Shown piece by piece: positions 22,210 to 32,316 of a stretch of DNA of 64,000 nucleotides. This stretch comes from Metallyticus violacea (taxonomy: Eukaryota > Arthropoda > Insecta > Mantodea > Metallyticidae). A program made the translations under genes and the position numbers. Positions within the stretch are counted from its first letter, which is position 1; every line of letters begins with the position of its first letter. The notes under the pieces were generated by a model. The model saw nothing but the letters and a program-made list of their open reading frames with translations, ran no database searches and was not told the DNA's origin. The DNA lies in NCBI GenBank assembly GCA_030762175.1, contig CM060835.1:86796001-86860000 (forward strand). The letters run 5' to 3'.

Positions 22210-22970
22210 CTGCAAAAAACTAGAAAAGAGAAAAGGTGTGTTACTTAAAATATAATATATCATATGTCAAGTAAATCAAACTTATAATGGGCATTGTCTT
22301 TTTATGTATTCATTTTTAATTGTTTAAATATTGTAATAAAATTTTGTTTAAATAAAACACCATTGTTACTATGTCATGACTCAATGAGTGATGAATGACT
22401 TGATTCTTTAAATGGCATTTCCAGATTTTGATGTAACCAGCTAAGGAAAGAAGTTTATGAGGCATAATTCTGTATTAATCAGTTAAGTACATCACTATGG
22501 GTATATTTGTTACATTCCTTAAATTTCCATAATGCACCATTAATTGCATTAGACTTTTTATTGTAAGTCAGTGCCTCAAGCTTTGTTCCAGCTCTAATAA
22601 GAGCTGTAGTACCAACTAAATTAAAAAAATTTAAATAAATAATAAAAAAATATTAGCATTTGTGAGATATCAAGTTCCAGATGCTTAAAATCTGTGTAAC
22701 AAAAAAGTTTGCTTTGTAAATAAATAATATATTAGAAATTAACACTCAGCTTCACTACTAACTCATTAAGTACTTAGTGAGCTAGTTTCAAGCAGCACCA
22801 TCTTCAAATAAGCTTCATCTGATGTGTGTTTCTGCCCTTGTGATAAATAACTGGCATTCAGAAAAAAATTGATAAGGGCATATATGAGCATCATCATGAC
22901 AATTATTATTAAAACAGTTAAGGTGCTAGCAATAATGATATTTTACAGCACTAGTATTTAAACTAGTATT
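22210..22970. other. Nothing recognised
   Basis: AT-rich spacer without a coding or repeat signature. Confidence 0.4.
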
Positions 22971-23138
22971 TATTTTGATATTACTGTATGATTTAGTTGA
23001 ACTACACACTTCACTTGTCATAATGTATAGAACCAGTTTCAAGAATATTTGGTTATCATAGAAACTGGTTCTATACATTATGACAAATGAAGCATTAAGA
23101 GTGTGTAGTTCAAGTAAATCATACAATAATATCAATTA
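22971..23138. repeat. Long imperfect hairpin (fold-back)
   Basis: Arms of about 70 bp (22,971-23,040 and 23,059-23,138) share CATAATGTATAGAACCAGTTTC and its complement without mismatch, then ACACACTT/AAG.GTGTGT and TGTATGATTTAGTTGAACTA-like outer parts with a few differences. The loop is about 18 nt. It has no coding content and is probably a fold-back MITE or a snap-back replication product. Confidence 0.75.
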
Positions 23139-23630
23139 TATGATTGGCTTCACTGTGCAAGTTCCAATTTACATTTTAATTAGTATTTATTTTGTCATTC
23201 TTAGCACTAAACAATTGGTTACTTATAGCATTGAATCAAATATGCTACAAATTTTATTCACTCCTCAAAGAATATTTAAATTAATGAGAAAAATAAATAA
23301 GCACATGTTTGGGGCAATATGTATTTATACAGAGCTGAAATGATGATGCTGCATCTCTTGCACCTCTTCAGTAATAAATATTTGCAATGTTTAAATATCT
23401 ATAAACAAATCATTCTCCTTAACTTCAACATTATTGTCATCAATAACTTTGGAATTTCATTCAATGTACCCCTTAGTCATCATATTCTACTTGTTAATAA
23501 AAGAACTTAAAAAATAATGCTAGTAAATACTGTATTTACAACACCCATGCAGCAACTGCACTACAGTGGGCACTTTGCATGTAAACATAATGGTCATAAT
23601 CATAAGCATCTGGAAAGAGAAAATTAGGAT
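23139..23630. other. Nothing recognised
   Basis: AT-rich; small open frames lack any signature. Confidence 0.4.
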
Positions 23631-23635
23631 TGATT

Positions 23636-23706
23636 AGTGGTGGCTGAGCAGTTTAGAAGGCATCGCTCTTCTGTGTAAGCTCATGAGTTCAAATCCACAA
23701 AACAGT
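23636..23706 (+). mobile_element. tRNA-like sequence, probably a SINE head or tRNA pseudogene
   Basis: TGGCTGAGCAGTTTAGAAGGC fits a Ser/Leu-type A box and GAGTTCAAATCC a B box, about 35 nt apart. The acceptor stem does not pair, so it is not a functional tRNA gene. It has no clear SINE-1 or SINE-2 body downstream. Confidence 0.5.
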
Positions 23707-24046
23707 GTTTTGTTTTTTATTATTAGTTTTATAAGTGTATATGTTGCCTTAATATATTATTTTGTAATTTATTCTTTACAAATAACTAAATAAATTTATG
23801 AACAGAAACCTTTATCTTCAAAAGTAAAAACACAAATTATTATTGGGTGTGTGAACCCTCTCACTCTTTTGGGGCATAGAGGATAACAATTTCTACAGTA
23901 GTATGGATGAGAAGCTATGTCCCAGGTTTCTTGAATTTGTGCCTATAAGCCATCTTTTATTCTTTGTGTATGTGCAGGGAATGTGTACAGATAATGCTTT
24001 TAGATAGAATATTGAAGGAACTATAATATTTATTGTAATGTATATA

Positions 24047-24799
24047 CAGGATGAAGCATTTACAGTTTTGTGGTCATTTTACTCTGAAACAAAGAGGAAA
24101 ATCAACAAATGATTCGGGCAAAATTTGAAGTGCTCTTAGGGGGACATGGTGACCTTAACTCGTCCTTGGAATGCCATTCTTAAGATGAATTTGGTTTTTT
24201 CAAATGGAATGGAAAAAGCTTTCAATTTTTAGTATAAAAGTTCTAGCACATCTAGCAGCTAGGGGTGGTATATGATTGGACAAATAAGACAGCAAATGTT
24301 TTTTGCTCACTTTCACTTTACTGGCATCAATTTACGTACTGTACAGTTATAACCATTATTGAAACATTACAAATACAATTCAGTGAATGCTCAAAAGTAT
24401 AACCATTAACGTCGATGCATTTCCGAAAACGTGCTTCAAAGATTGAACACGTTTCAATATTTCTTCACTGATTCCTAATATGTTGATGTAGTTTACCAGG
24501 TGTAGTTAGTACTTCTTTATGAACTTTATCTTTATTTGTATCCCCCATAAGAAAAAGTCTGGAGAAGTGAAGGGGAATGGGCAGGTGAATGGACAGGTCC
24601 CTTGTATCCTATCCATCGACAAGGATACTTTCTTTTTAATATTTCTCCAGCTACAGCTGAGTAATGAGATTTACAACCATTGTGTTGATACCATATGGCA
24701 GCCCGGTCCACAATGGGCACGCCTTCAAGCAACACGAAATTCTTGGTCCAAACAATTTTTGTATTTCTGCCCATTAAGTTTACATTCAATGAATGGTAC
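24047..24799 (-). mobile_element. Long-TIR mariner-like element, left (3') half
   Basis: It begins after TA with CAGGATGAAGCATTTACAGT. About 270 bp of this end is the inverted counterpart of 51,545-51,863. The minus strand then carries the second half of the transposase: KLNGQKYKNCLDQEF, a frameshift, GVPIVDRAAIWYQHNGC, then RWIGYKGPVH and a decayed PDL motif, then a C-terminal part at 24,300-24,530. The catalytic Asp of QHDG is Asn. The first half of the same transposase lies at 50,785-51,360, so the two pieces are one element split by an insertion. Confidence 0.82.
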
Positions 24800-25523
24800 T
24801 TTCAGAATAAGATACCCCTCTCATTTGTTTTATGTTTACCAGAATTAACATTAGGGGTGCGCAGATCACACATGAAAAAAAAAATGTTTTTTTCATTACA
24901 CAGCGTAAGTGACGTAACAGCTCAATCGCACATAATCATTGTAACACAAACACAAGCACGATAATCTCTAACATATACAAACCTTGTAAAAGCACAAAGC
25001 ACTGAAGGTGAGTAAACTAAATTGCCTTTGTGGACTTATTTGCTCTTTTGTGAGGTATTCGGTGATTCCTAAAGGGGCCGTTGCCGCGACTGCGGTGAAA
25101 AGGTTAAAGTAAAAGGCGCAATTGCAGGTGGTTGGTGCACGGGTGGTAGCTTAAAATAATGGAATGGTGGCAGTAAATATTAAATTTCTTTTCTAACCAA
25201 AAGGGAATTTAGAAAGTTTTATCGAGAATTTAATCGACATTGAAATACACGTTATAAACGACGCAAATATATTCGTATTGCTGAATGATTTTCTCCACAG
25301 GCATTCGCAAAGAATGGACGTAAAGAGTGCATACGAAGTTCCATTCTTCAAATCTTGCGCTTAACCCTCATCCATATGTTTTCTACGTTTTGTGTATGAA
25401 TGTCTGCGTTGTCCAGGTCTACAAAGGTTTCGTGAACAATTGCATCATGTTCATAAATCCATCCATCGATGTCCGAAATGTTAGCCTATGCTGCCCACCC
25501 ATCCGAAACAATAGTCCCAAGCA
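24800..25523 (-). mobile_element. Merlin transposon, left (3') part
   Basis: The minus strand at 25,523-25,170 encodes the end of an IS1595/Merlin-type DDE transposase: LLGTIVSDGWAA, a stop, ANISDIDGWIYEHDAIVHET and NADIHTQNVENIWMRVKRKI. This corresponds to the family's SDxW...H..FVDP..HTQ.IE..W...K motifs. The other half lies at 49,740-49,960. The outer limit at 24,800 is inferred from an imperfect 9-bp direct repeat (GAATGGTAC at 24,791; GTATGGTTC at 50,776). Inverted ends are not convincing. Confidence 0.75.
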
Positions 25524-25531
25524 GTATGAAC

Positions 25532-26574
25532 ACTTCACGTTACAACTAGACCACAAATATCACTGCTGTATTGCTGCTTTCCTGGAATCGGTTGCTGCTT
25601 TGCCGCCTAATTGTAAAGTCAAGTATTTATAACAGCATGTTAGTGCATTTATAATGTCTTGTTTATTTAAATAGGACTGAATATGTGAGCAAGTTAACAA
25701 AATCTTGAAAGGCTTCCATTTAGAAGTTTCATTTAAATGAGATGCTGTTGCTGGCGGCGGAATCCGTTGCTAATTGCTGGCTAGCGCCGGAATGGGCTTC
25801 CTACGGTGATGCCAGTTTATAACAGCATGCTAGTGCATTTATAAAGAAGTTTATTTAAATGAGAGCCAATATGTGAGGAAGTTAACAGAATCTTGAAAGG
25901 CTTCCATTTAGAAGTTTCATTTAAATGAGATGCTGTTGCTGGCGCCGGATTGGGTTTCCTACGGGGATGCCAGTTTATAACAGCATGCTAGTGCATTTAT
26001 AATGTCTTGTTTATTTAAATGAGACTGAATGTGTGAGCAAGTTAACAGAATCTTGAAAGGCTTCCATTTAGAAGTTTCATGTAAATGAGATGCTGTTGCT
26101 GGCGCCGGAATCCGTTGCTAAGTGCTGGCTAGCGCCGGAATGGGCTTTCTACGGGGATGCCTGTTGATAACAGCATGCTAGTGCATTTATAATGTCTTTT
26201 TTTTATTTAAATGAGACTGAATATGTGAGCAAGTTAACAGAATCTTGAAAGGCTTCCATTTAGAAGTTTCATTTAAATGAGATGCTGTTGCTGGCGCCGG
26301 AATCCGTTGCTAAGTGCATTTATAATGTCTTTTTTTATTTAAATGAGACTGAATATGTGAGCAAGTTAACAGAATCTTGAAAGGCTTCCATTTAGAAGTT
26401 TCATTTAAATGAGATGTGGTTGCTGCTTTGCTGGCTAGCGCCGGAATGGGCTTCCTAAGGAGAGGTCGGTTTATAACAGCATGCTAGTGCATTTATAATG
26501 TCTTGTTTATTTAAATGAGACTGAACATGTGAGCAAGTTAACGGAATCTTGAAAGGCTTCCATTTAGTGTAATC
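25532..26574 (+). repeat. Left inverted terminus: tandem array of about 190-bp units
   Basis: Six units marked by GAATCTTGAAAGGCTTCCAT (about 25,705; 25,890; 26,051; 26,240; 26,370; 26,546) and by CAGCATG (25,633; 25,823; 25,981; 26,171; 26,477). Unit length is 190 bp, with shortened units of about 158 and 135 bp. Each holds a GC-rich core (two GCGCCGGAAT boxes) and an AT-rich part (ATTTAAATGAGA). The array appears inverted at 48,655-49,731. Confidence 0.9.
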
Positions 26575-27046
26575 AAACAAGGTGTACACTTGTACTTTAC
26601 TTTTGTTGTTGAACATGGTGCATGGCACTGTAGCCAATTTAGCCATTTTATGGGTAAATCAAGCATTTTCAAAGCAACATTTATCTATATAAAATCGTGA
26701 AATGTTTATAGGAGAACTTAGCTTGTTTAACAAACGGAACAAAAAATGTAACTTTTACTTTAACATAATTTTAATTGTTCTGCCATTAAGCAGGCAGTAA
26801 AATGCCAAAAAATCCATCACCTCAGTTGTTACGTTGTGTAAGAAGAAGAACAAATAGAATAAATCCCCGCTTGCTGTGCACTTATATTGCATTCGTTACT
26901 ATTACTACCTGCCTGTGGGGGGATGGTATCGGGATGACACGTCCATGCTAGAAAATATTTAGTCCACTTGAGAGGAAATTTGGCTCTTTTTAGATGCGAG
27001 TCTAGCCCTTTCTGTAGTTCAGCAGTGGCAACAGTGGTGAGGATGC
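26575..27046. other. Spacer between array and transposase
   Basis: No repeat or coding signature. It may hold the transposase promoter, but no specific element was identified. Confidence 0.4.
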
Positions 27047-29620
27047 ATGTTTAAACTGTACTGGATGCATGTTACTGTTTTTGCAGTTGTAATTTTTGTA
27101 ATAATCAGTGCATCGAAACACTTCGTATGCCTGGAATGTGGGGAGGAGTATAACTACAGGAAAACACTAAGACCGCATGTTGCTAAAGTACACCCGGAAA
27201 AGTTGAATGTTATCGCGCCTAGACAGCAATCGAGTGCATCAAAACAGTTCGTATGCCTGGAATGTGGGAAGGGGTATAACTACAACAGAAATCTAAGACT
27301 GCATGTTGCTCAAGCACATCCGGAAAAGTTGAATGTTATCGCGCCTAGTCTGAAATGACAGCAATCGAGTGCATCAAAACAATTAGTATGCCTGGAATGT
27401 GGGAAGGGGTATAACTACAATAGAAATCTAAGACAGCATGTTGCTCTAGCCCATCCGGAAAAGTTGAATGTAATCGCGCCTATTCTAAAGAGAGAACAAT
27501 CGTGCGCCTATTACTGTAAAATTTGCAACAAGAATTTCAATTATGCATCCATCTTCAAAGGCCATCAGCGAGTTTTCCATGGTGAGCGTTCAGCTACAAA
27601 GAAAACAATGACCTGCAGCTGATGTAGTCATGAAGCAATATCGGAACTTCTTTTATTTGAGCATTTAGAATCAGCACATGAAATAAAAGTAAAATCGGAA
27701 GAACTACAGTTCTCGTCCTTTGACGATTTTAAAAACTGTAAGCAGGAAATTGAGGAAACAACGGGATCGATGTTTGTACAATATACTGGTTCGCGCACTT
27801 CTAGCAATATTGTAAGGCATTATTATGTGTGTCATCGTTCAGGCAATTTTTTTTTCTCAAAGTAAAGGTGTCAGACACTTAAAATTACAAGGAAGCAATA
27901 AAATATGCGGCGTTTGTCCTGCAAAGCTACGAGTCTGGCAAGCTGAAGATGGAAAATGCCTAGTCACATTTATCTTAACTCATGCTGGTCATCAACATGA
28001 CTTAAGTCACTTGTGACTGTCAAAAAAAGAAAAAAACAGTATAGCTGTAGATATTGCAAACAAAGTTCCTTTTCAAGCCATACTGCACAAAATTAGAGAT
28101 TCGGTGTCAGATGCTAAATTACAAAGAGTTCACCTAGTAACCAGACAGAATTTACATAATACTGAACGATGCTATAATTTGTGCTCCTCATCTGTCAGGT
28201 ATTAAAGTGATGGGACTAGTGTTGAGGCATGGATAAGTGAAATGAACTCGAGTGTGTGTTGTTTTATAAACCACAAGGCACAGTCAGTGAGATTTACCCA
28301 GAATTAAAAGGCACAGATTTTGTATTAATTATAATGAAAAATGCACAGGGAGAACTATTAAAGAAGTTTGGAAACGACTGTGTATGTATTGATGGAACGT
28401 ATGGACTTAATAGCTATGGTTTCGAACTCACAACACTAATGGTGTTAGATGACATGAGATAAGTGTTTCCATGTACTTTCCTAATATCCAACAGGAGTGA
28501 TTTTCAGGTGCTGTCCATATTTTTCCATTGCATAAAATTGAAAGTTGGAAATATTTCCCCTAAAGTTTTTATGTCAGATTTAGCAGAGTCCTTCTATAAT
28601 GCTTGGATTTCAATTATGGAAGTGCCAACAATGAGACTCTATTGTACATGGCACGTAGATAGATCCTGGAGAAAAAAATATAAAAAAAGTCAAAAGGCCA
28701 AGAAAAACAAGCATATGTTTACAGCATTGTAAGAACATTACTGGAAGAGATAAATGTCACTGCATTTGAGATAATGCTTCCTACATCATTTGAAAAGTGA
28801 CCCTGACACCTTTGAGTTTGCTTCATACTTCCAGGAAAACTATGCGAGTAATGCACAATGCTGGGCTTACTGTCACAGGTTGCATGCTGGATTGAATACC
28901 AACATACATGTTGAACGAATGCATCACACTTTGAAATATATGTATCTGCATGCAAAACATACCAAATGTCTTGATAAAACAATTTATGCATTAATGAAAT
29001 TTATTAAAGATAAACTGTTTGACAGGATAATTATCCTGACTAAAGGAAAACTGACTTCAAAAATGAAAGAAATATGCCGTAGGCATAAAGGAAGTCTCAA
29101 GATAAACAAGGACCTCATTATTAGGGAAGATGGCGGTTGGCAGATCCCATTATCAAACATGGCAGAGATTTATTTTGTGAAAGATAGTGGTGTGAACTGT
29201 GTATGCAAATTAATCTGCAGTAAATGTAATACATGCATACACAGATACACTTGCACATGCATTGATTCCAGCATTAAATGAAATATGTGTAAAACATACA
29301 CAGTATATGTCAATTTCAGCAAGGCAATGAACACCATGATTATGCAAACAATGATTTAATAATAGACACTGAGGATGTGTCTGTTCTCAATGAAAAGGAG
29401 GAAATACTAGCCCAAGTGAGCAAAAAAGTCACAGCTCATGATTGCAAATAAAAGACCAAATACTAATGAATTTTTGGCTACATTTAAGGGAATATCCACA
29501 AGCACAGAACTTGAGATTGTTAAGAAACATGCAGCATCCTTAAAGGCAACATTAGCTGCTGTTAAAAAACAAAATGAGCAGATATTTTTGCCCATAGGCA
29601 AAGAAATGTCCTAAAAGGAA
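27047..29620 (+). pseudogene. MULE transposase with C2H2 fingers and SWIM domain, decayed
   Basis: In order: three tandem C2H2-type fingers (FVCLECGxxYNYxxxLRxHVA, at 27,122, 27,248 and 27,384), a fourth finger (YYCKICNKNFNYASIFKGH), a FAR1-like DNA-binding region (VRHYYVCHRSG...CPAKLRV...THAGHQHD), the MULE catalytic core and a SWIM-like C.C...C end (TCTCIDSSIK). Catalytic acidic residues are visible: CIDGTYG (Asp at 28,391), MSDLAES (Asp at 28,577) and HVERMH (Glu at 28,913). Stops and shifts occur near 27,356, 27,620, 28,014, 28,204, 28,460, 28,730 and 29,278, so it is not functional. The transposase would bind the terminal arrays and cut at the element ends. Confidence 0.88.
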
Positions 29621-29814
29621 AAAATTATCCCACAGAGAAGGCTCTTTGCTACAAAAAAGATAAGGAAACCTCAACAAATTCACCTTCCAAAACCTGACAA
29701 AGCGGAAGGCAATAAAATTGCACTATCGTTAATTGTAACATGTGATAAAATGGACACTAGCCCATAGTAACATTTTAATAAATTGAGTCAAGATTGTAAC
29801 ATACACACCACTAT
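29621..29814. other. End of MULE coding remnant to PLE2
   Basis: Possible degraded C-terminus or 3' UTR of the transposase, followed by the 3' end of the PLE. No other signature is seen. Confidence 0.4.
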
Positions 29815-30542
29815 AATTCAATAAAATGGAAGACTAGTTTTAGGAGCCATTGCTCCCATCGTCAGTTCCTGGTCGACTGCCGGCCTCGCTGTTTGTTGCA
29901 GATCGATTCATCTCAGGTGGAGGTTTGATGAACTTTTGTATTAGTACATCACTTGGCGGGATTTCGAAATTAAAAACTTTCTCCTTATTCTTCCAAATAT
30001 AGATGTTTTCCCAGACTGTAAGTTCAGTTTTCCCTTTAATATTTTTAAGTAATTTGGGGTTTTTATTAATGCTATGTTGTTCTTTCCAAAAATGTCAAGC
30101 TACTGCTGATTTTTCTTCTTGTTTTTCCTTTATATTTCTAATGTGTTCTTTAGCTCTTTTTTTATGTTTCTTTTTGTCTTTCCAATATAAACTTTTTCAC
30201 AATCATTGCAGTTCATCTGATATATTCCTGATTTATCTTCTTCCTGTAGGTTATCTTCTTTTTGTTTTGAGTTAAGGATATTTTTAAGGGAATAGTTATT
30301 TTTTGGAGCCAAAACAATGTTGTATCTTTTAAAAATCTTTAGAAATTTATGAAAGGCTGATGGGTGGTATATGAATTTTTTGTATGTTCTGTTTTTTTTC
30401 TTTGATAGGAGTAAGTGTAGTGGTGTCTCTAATTTTCTTTTTATTCTTTGCTCTGTCTATTTTCTTGTGCACAACTTCTTGTTTGAAGCCATTTTCTATA
30501 GCTATATGCATTATATTATTCATTTCCAGTTCATATTCCTCC
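29815..30542 (-). mobile_element. PLE2, 3' half (GIY-YIG end)
   Basis: The minus strand reads MNKEEYELEMNNIMHIAIEN (the linker after the RT), ILAPKNNYSLKNIL, then GIYQMNCNDCEKVYIGKTKRN (GIY-YIG nuclease), then a C-terminal PPxEM region and the non-coding tail with a hammerhead-like motif. It continues, across the LINE inserted at 30,555-36,480, into the RT at 36,493-38,040. Several shifts and stops make it inactive. Confidence 0.9.
29836..29865 (-). ncRNA. Hammerhead-like motif in PLE2 tail
   Basis: The minus strand has a perfect CTGACGA (29,859-29,865), TG, a 5-bp stem GGAGC/GCTCC with loop AATG, then TAAAAC where GAAAC is expected. The first core box is intact; the second has lost G12. Layout and spacing match PLE1. 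Confidence 0.5.
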
Positions 30543-30554
30543 TTGTTCATTGGG
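30543..30554. repeat. Left copy of 12-bp target duplication
   Basis: TTGTTCATTGGG, identical to 36,481-36,492, flanks the I-clade LINE and belongs to the PLE2 coding sequence (around the codons for NEQ/MNKEEY). Confidence 0.95.
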
Positions 30555-30997
30555 CCCCTCAGGGGCCCAATTTATTGGGTACGGGGCGTAGCGACCCCGA
30601 GGCACCCGAGCTGCTCCCTCAGGTCCGCGCTTAGCGCGTTTGACTCCTTTTTATTTTGCCTCCATTTTACTTTTATCTTTTATACCTCCCTGCTTTTAGT
30701 CTGATGGATGCCCCCGTGTTTGACACGGTTAAAATGTGACTGGGTAATAGCGTGACCCCTAGCACTGGGCCATCATGTAGGGCAAGAGCGTATCCCCTGG
30801 TAAAGGCCAGGCCCGGGGAGGGGCCATTACATGCGCTGTAAACTTTCTGCAGGCGATTGGGTCCCTTTGTCTCTACTCAGGAAGGTGTGACCCTGAGGTT
30901 ACTTGTTCCAGGCCAGGGCAACTAACCTAAGCCGGGGTGGCGCCCAGGAAGCAGCCTGCCATCGGAGACAGCTGTAATGGTGGAGGATTAAATCGCT

Positions 30998-32277
30998 ATG
31001 GTTATTGAAAACAATTTTACCCAGGTGAAACGAAAGAGAGTAGAAGTAAAAGAAGTAACTGAGAAGCCTTTTCCTCGTTACTTAGTCATCAGTCGTACGG
31101 AGGACGGTCAGTCTTTTCAAAGGGTAAACCCATTTCTTATTCAGAAGGGCATAGACGCCATAGCTGGACCCGTGAAATCCTGCACACGACTTCGCAATGG
31201 ATCTCTTTTAGTAGAGACAGTTGGAATGTCGCAGAGTAACTCATTGATCAAGGCGGCGATCCTCCACGGTTATCCGATCCGTGTCGAGCCACATAAATCG
31301 CTAAATTCGTCGCGAGGAGTTATATCAACTAATGTTCTTGACGGTATGTCTGACCCGGATATCCAAAACTGTTTGGAAGACCAGGGAGTCACATCCGTGT
31401 ATCGAGTGCAGGCGAGGAGAGACGGAGAACTACAGGCTACCCGTACTCTCTTCCTCACATTTAACAAGGTTGACCTACCGCAGAAGATTAAAGCGGGCTA
31501 TGAGGTGATCGAGGTGCGTCCGTACATTCCAAGCCCGTTGCGATGTTATCAGTGCCAGCGTTTTGGCCATACACGCATATCTTGTAAGAGCGCCACTTCC
31601 ATCTGTGGAACCTGCGGTATGGAAAGTCATGAGGGAGCATGTTCATCGGCTCCAGTCTGCGTGAATTGTCGAGGGAATCATCCAGCCTCATCCCATGACT
31701 GCCCTCGGTATCGCGAAGAACGCTGCATCCAGGAAATCCGGGTTAAGGAGAAACTTTCCTTTGTGGACGCCCGGAAGCGCTTTCAATCACGCCAGCCCAC
31801 AGTACCTCAGACCGGTACGTACAGCGCAGTAGCTTCTTCAGCGACCAAGAAACGCAACAGTAGTACGCAGACGTGTGACTTATATTTACACGGGTCCCTA
31901 ATGTACCCAGTTCTCCGAAACGAACCGCCGTGAAACCTAAGCCGGTTGTGTTTAATGCCCCGGAAATTAAGTTCAGGACCGCTTATACCAGGACTGATTT
32001 TATGAAGACGCCCACTCCTGTAGATAAGCGAAATAGCCCTTCTCCTCCTCGGAGGTCCCGCTCCCATGACGGGAGCAAACCCGCTAGGCGGTCGCCGTCA
32101 CCGCCCATATCAATATCCAACCGATTCCAGGTGTTGGAATCGGTGGATGCTTCTCAGCGGGAGAGCCCTCCCTCTGAGGAGGCTATGGAGCAGAGTGCCC
32201 CTGCTTCTGTGAAACCACCTAGTCCCACGCGACTGAAGAAAGGACGTTTGATTCGCCCTGGACCGTCCAAAAAGTAA
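30998..32277 (+). pseudogene. I-clade LINE ORF1 (gag-like, CCHC knuckles), one frameshift
   Basis: Frame one (30,998-31,933) contains an RRM-like N-terminal half and then three zinc knuckles: CYQCQRFGHTRISC, CGTCGMESHEGAC and CVNCRGNHPASSHDC. A shift near 31,890-31,930 moves into the second frame (to 32,277), which is Pro/Ser/Arg-rich. Together they give about 425 residues, the usual size. ORF1 proteins bind the element RNA and chaperone reverse transcription. ORF2 starts 39 bp after the stop. Confidence 0.9.
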
Positions 32278-32316
32278 GGTGGTAAATTTTTAGCTTATTT
32301 TTAATTAATTTTAACA

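Noticed and set aside
25633..26574. CRISPR-like or satellite array
   Set aside because: Units of about 190 bp without spacers, in a eukaryotic genome, present inverted at the other end of an element. They are transposon termini.
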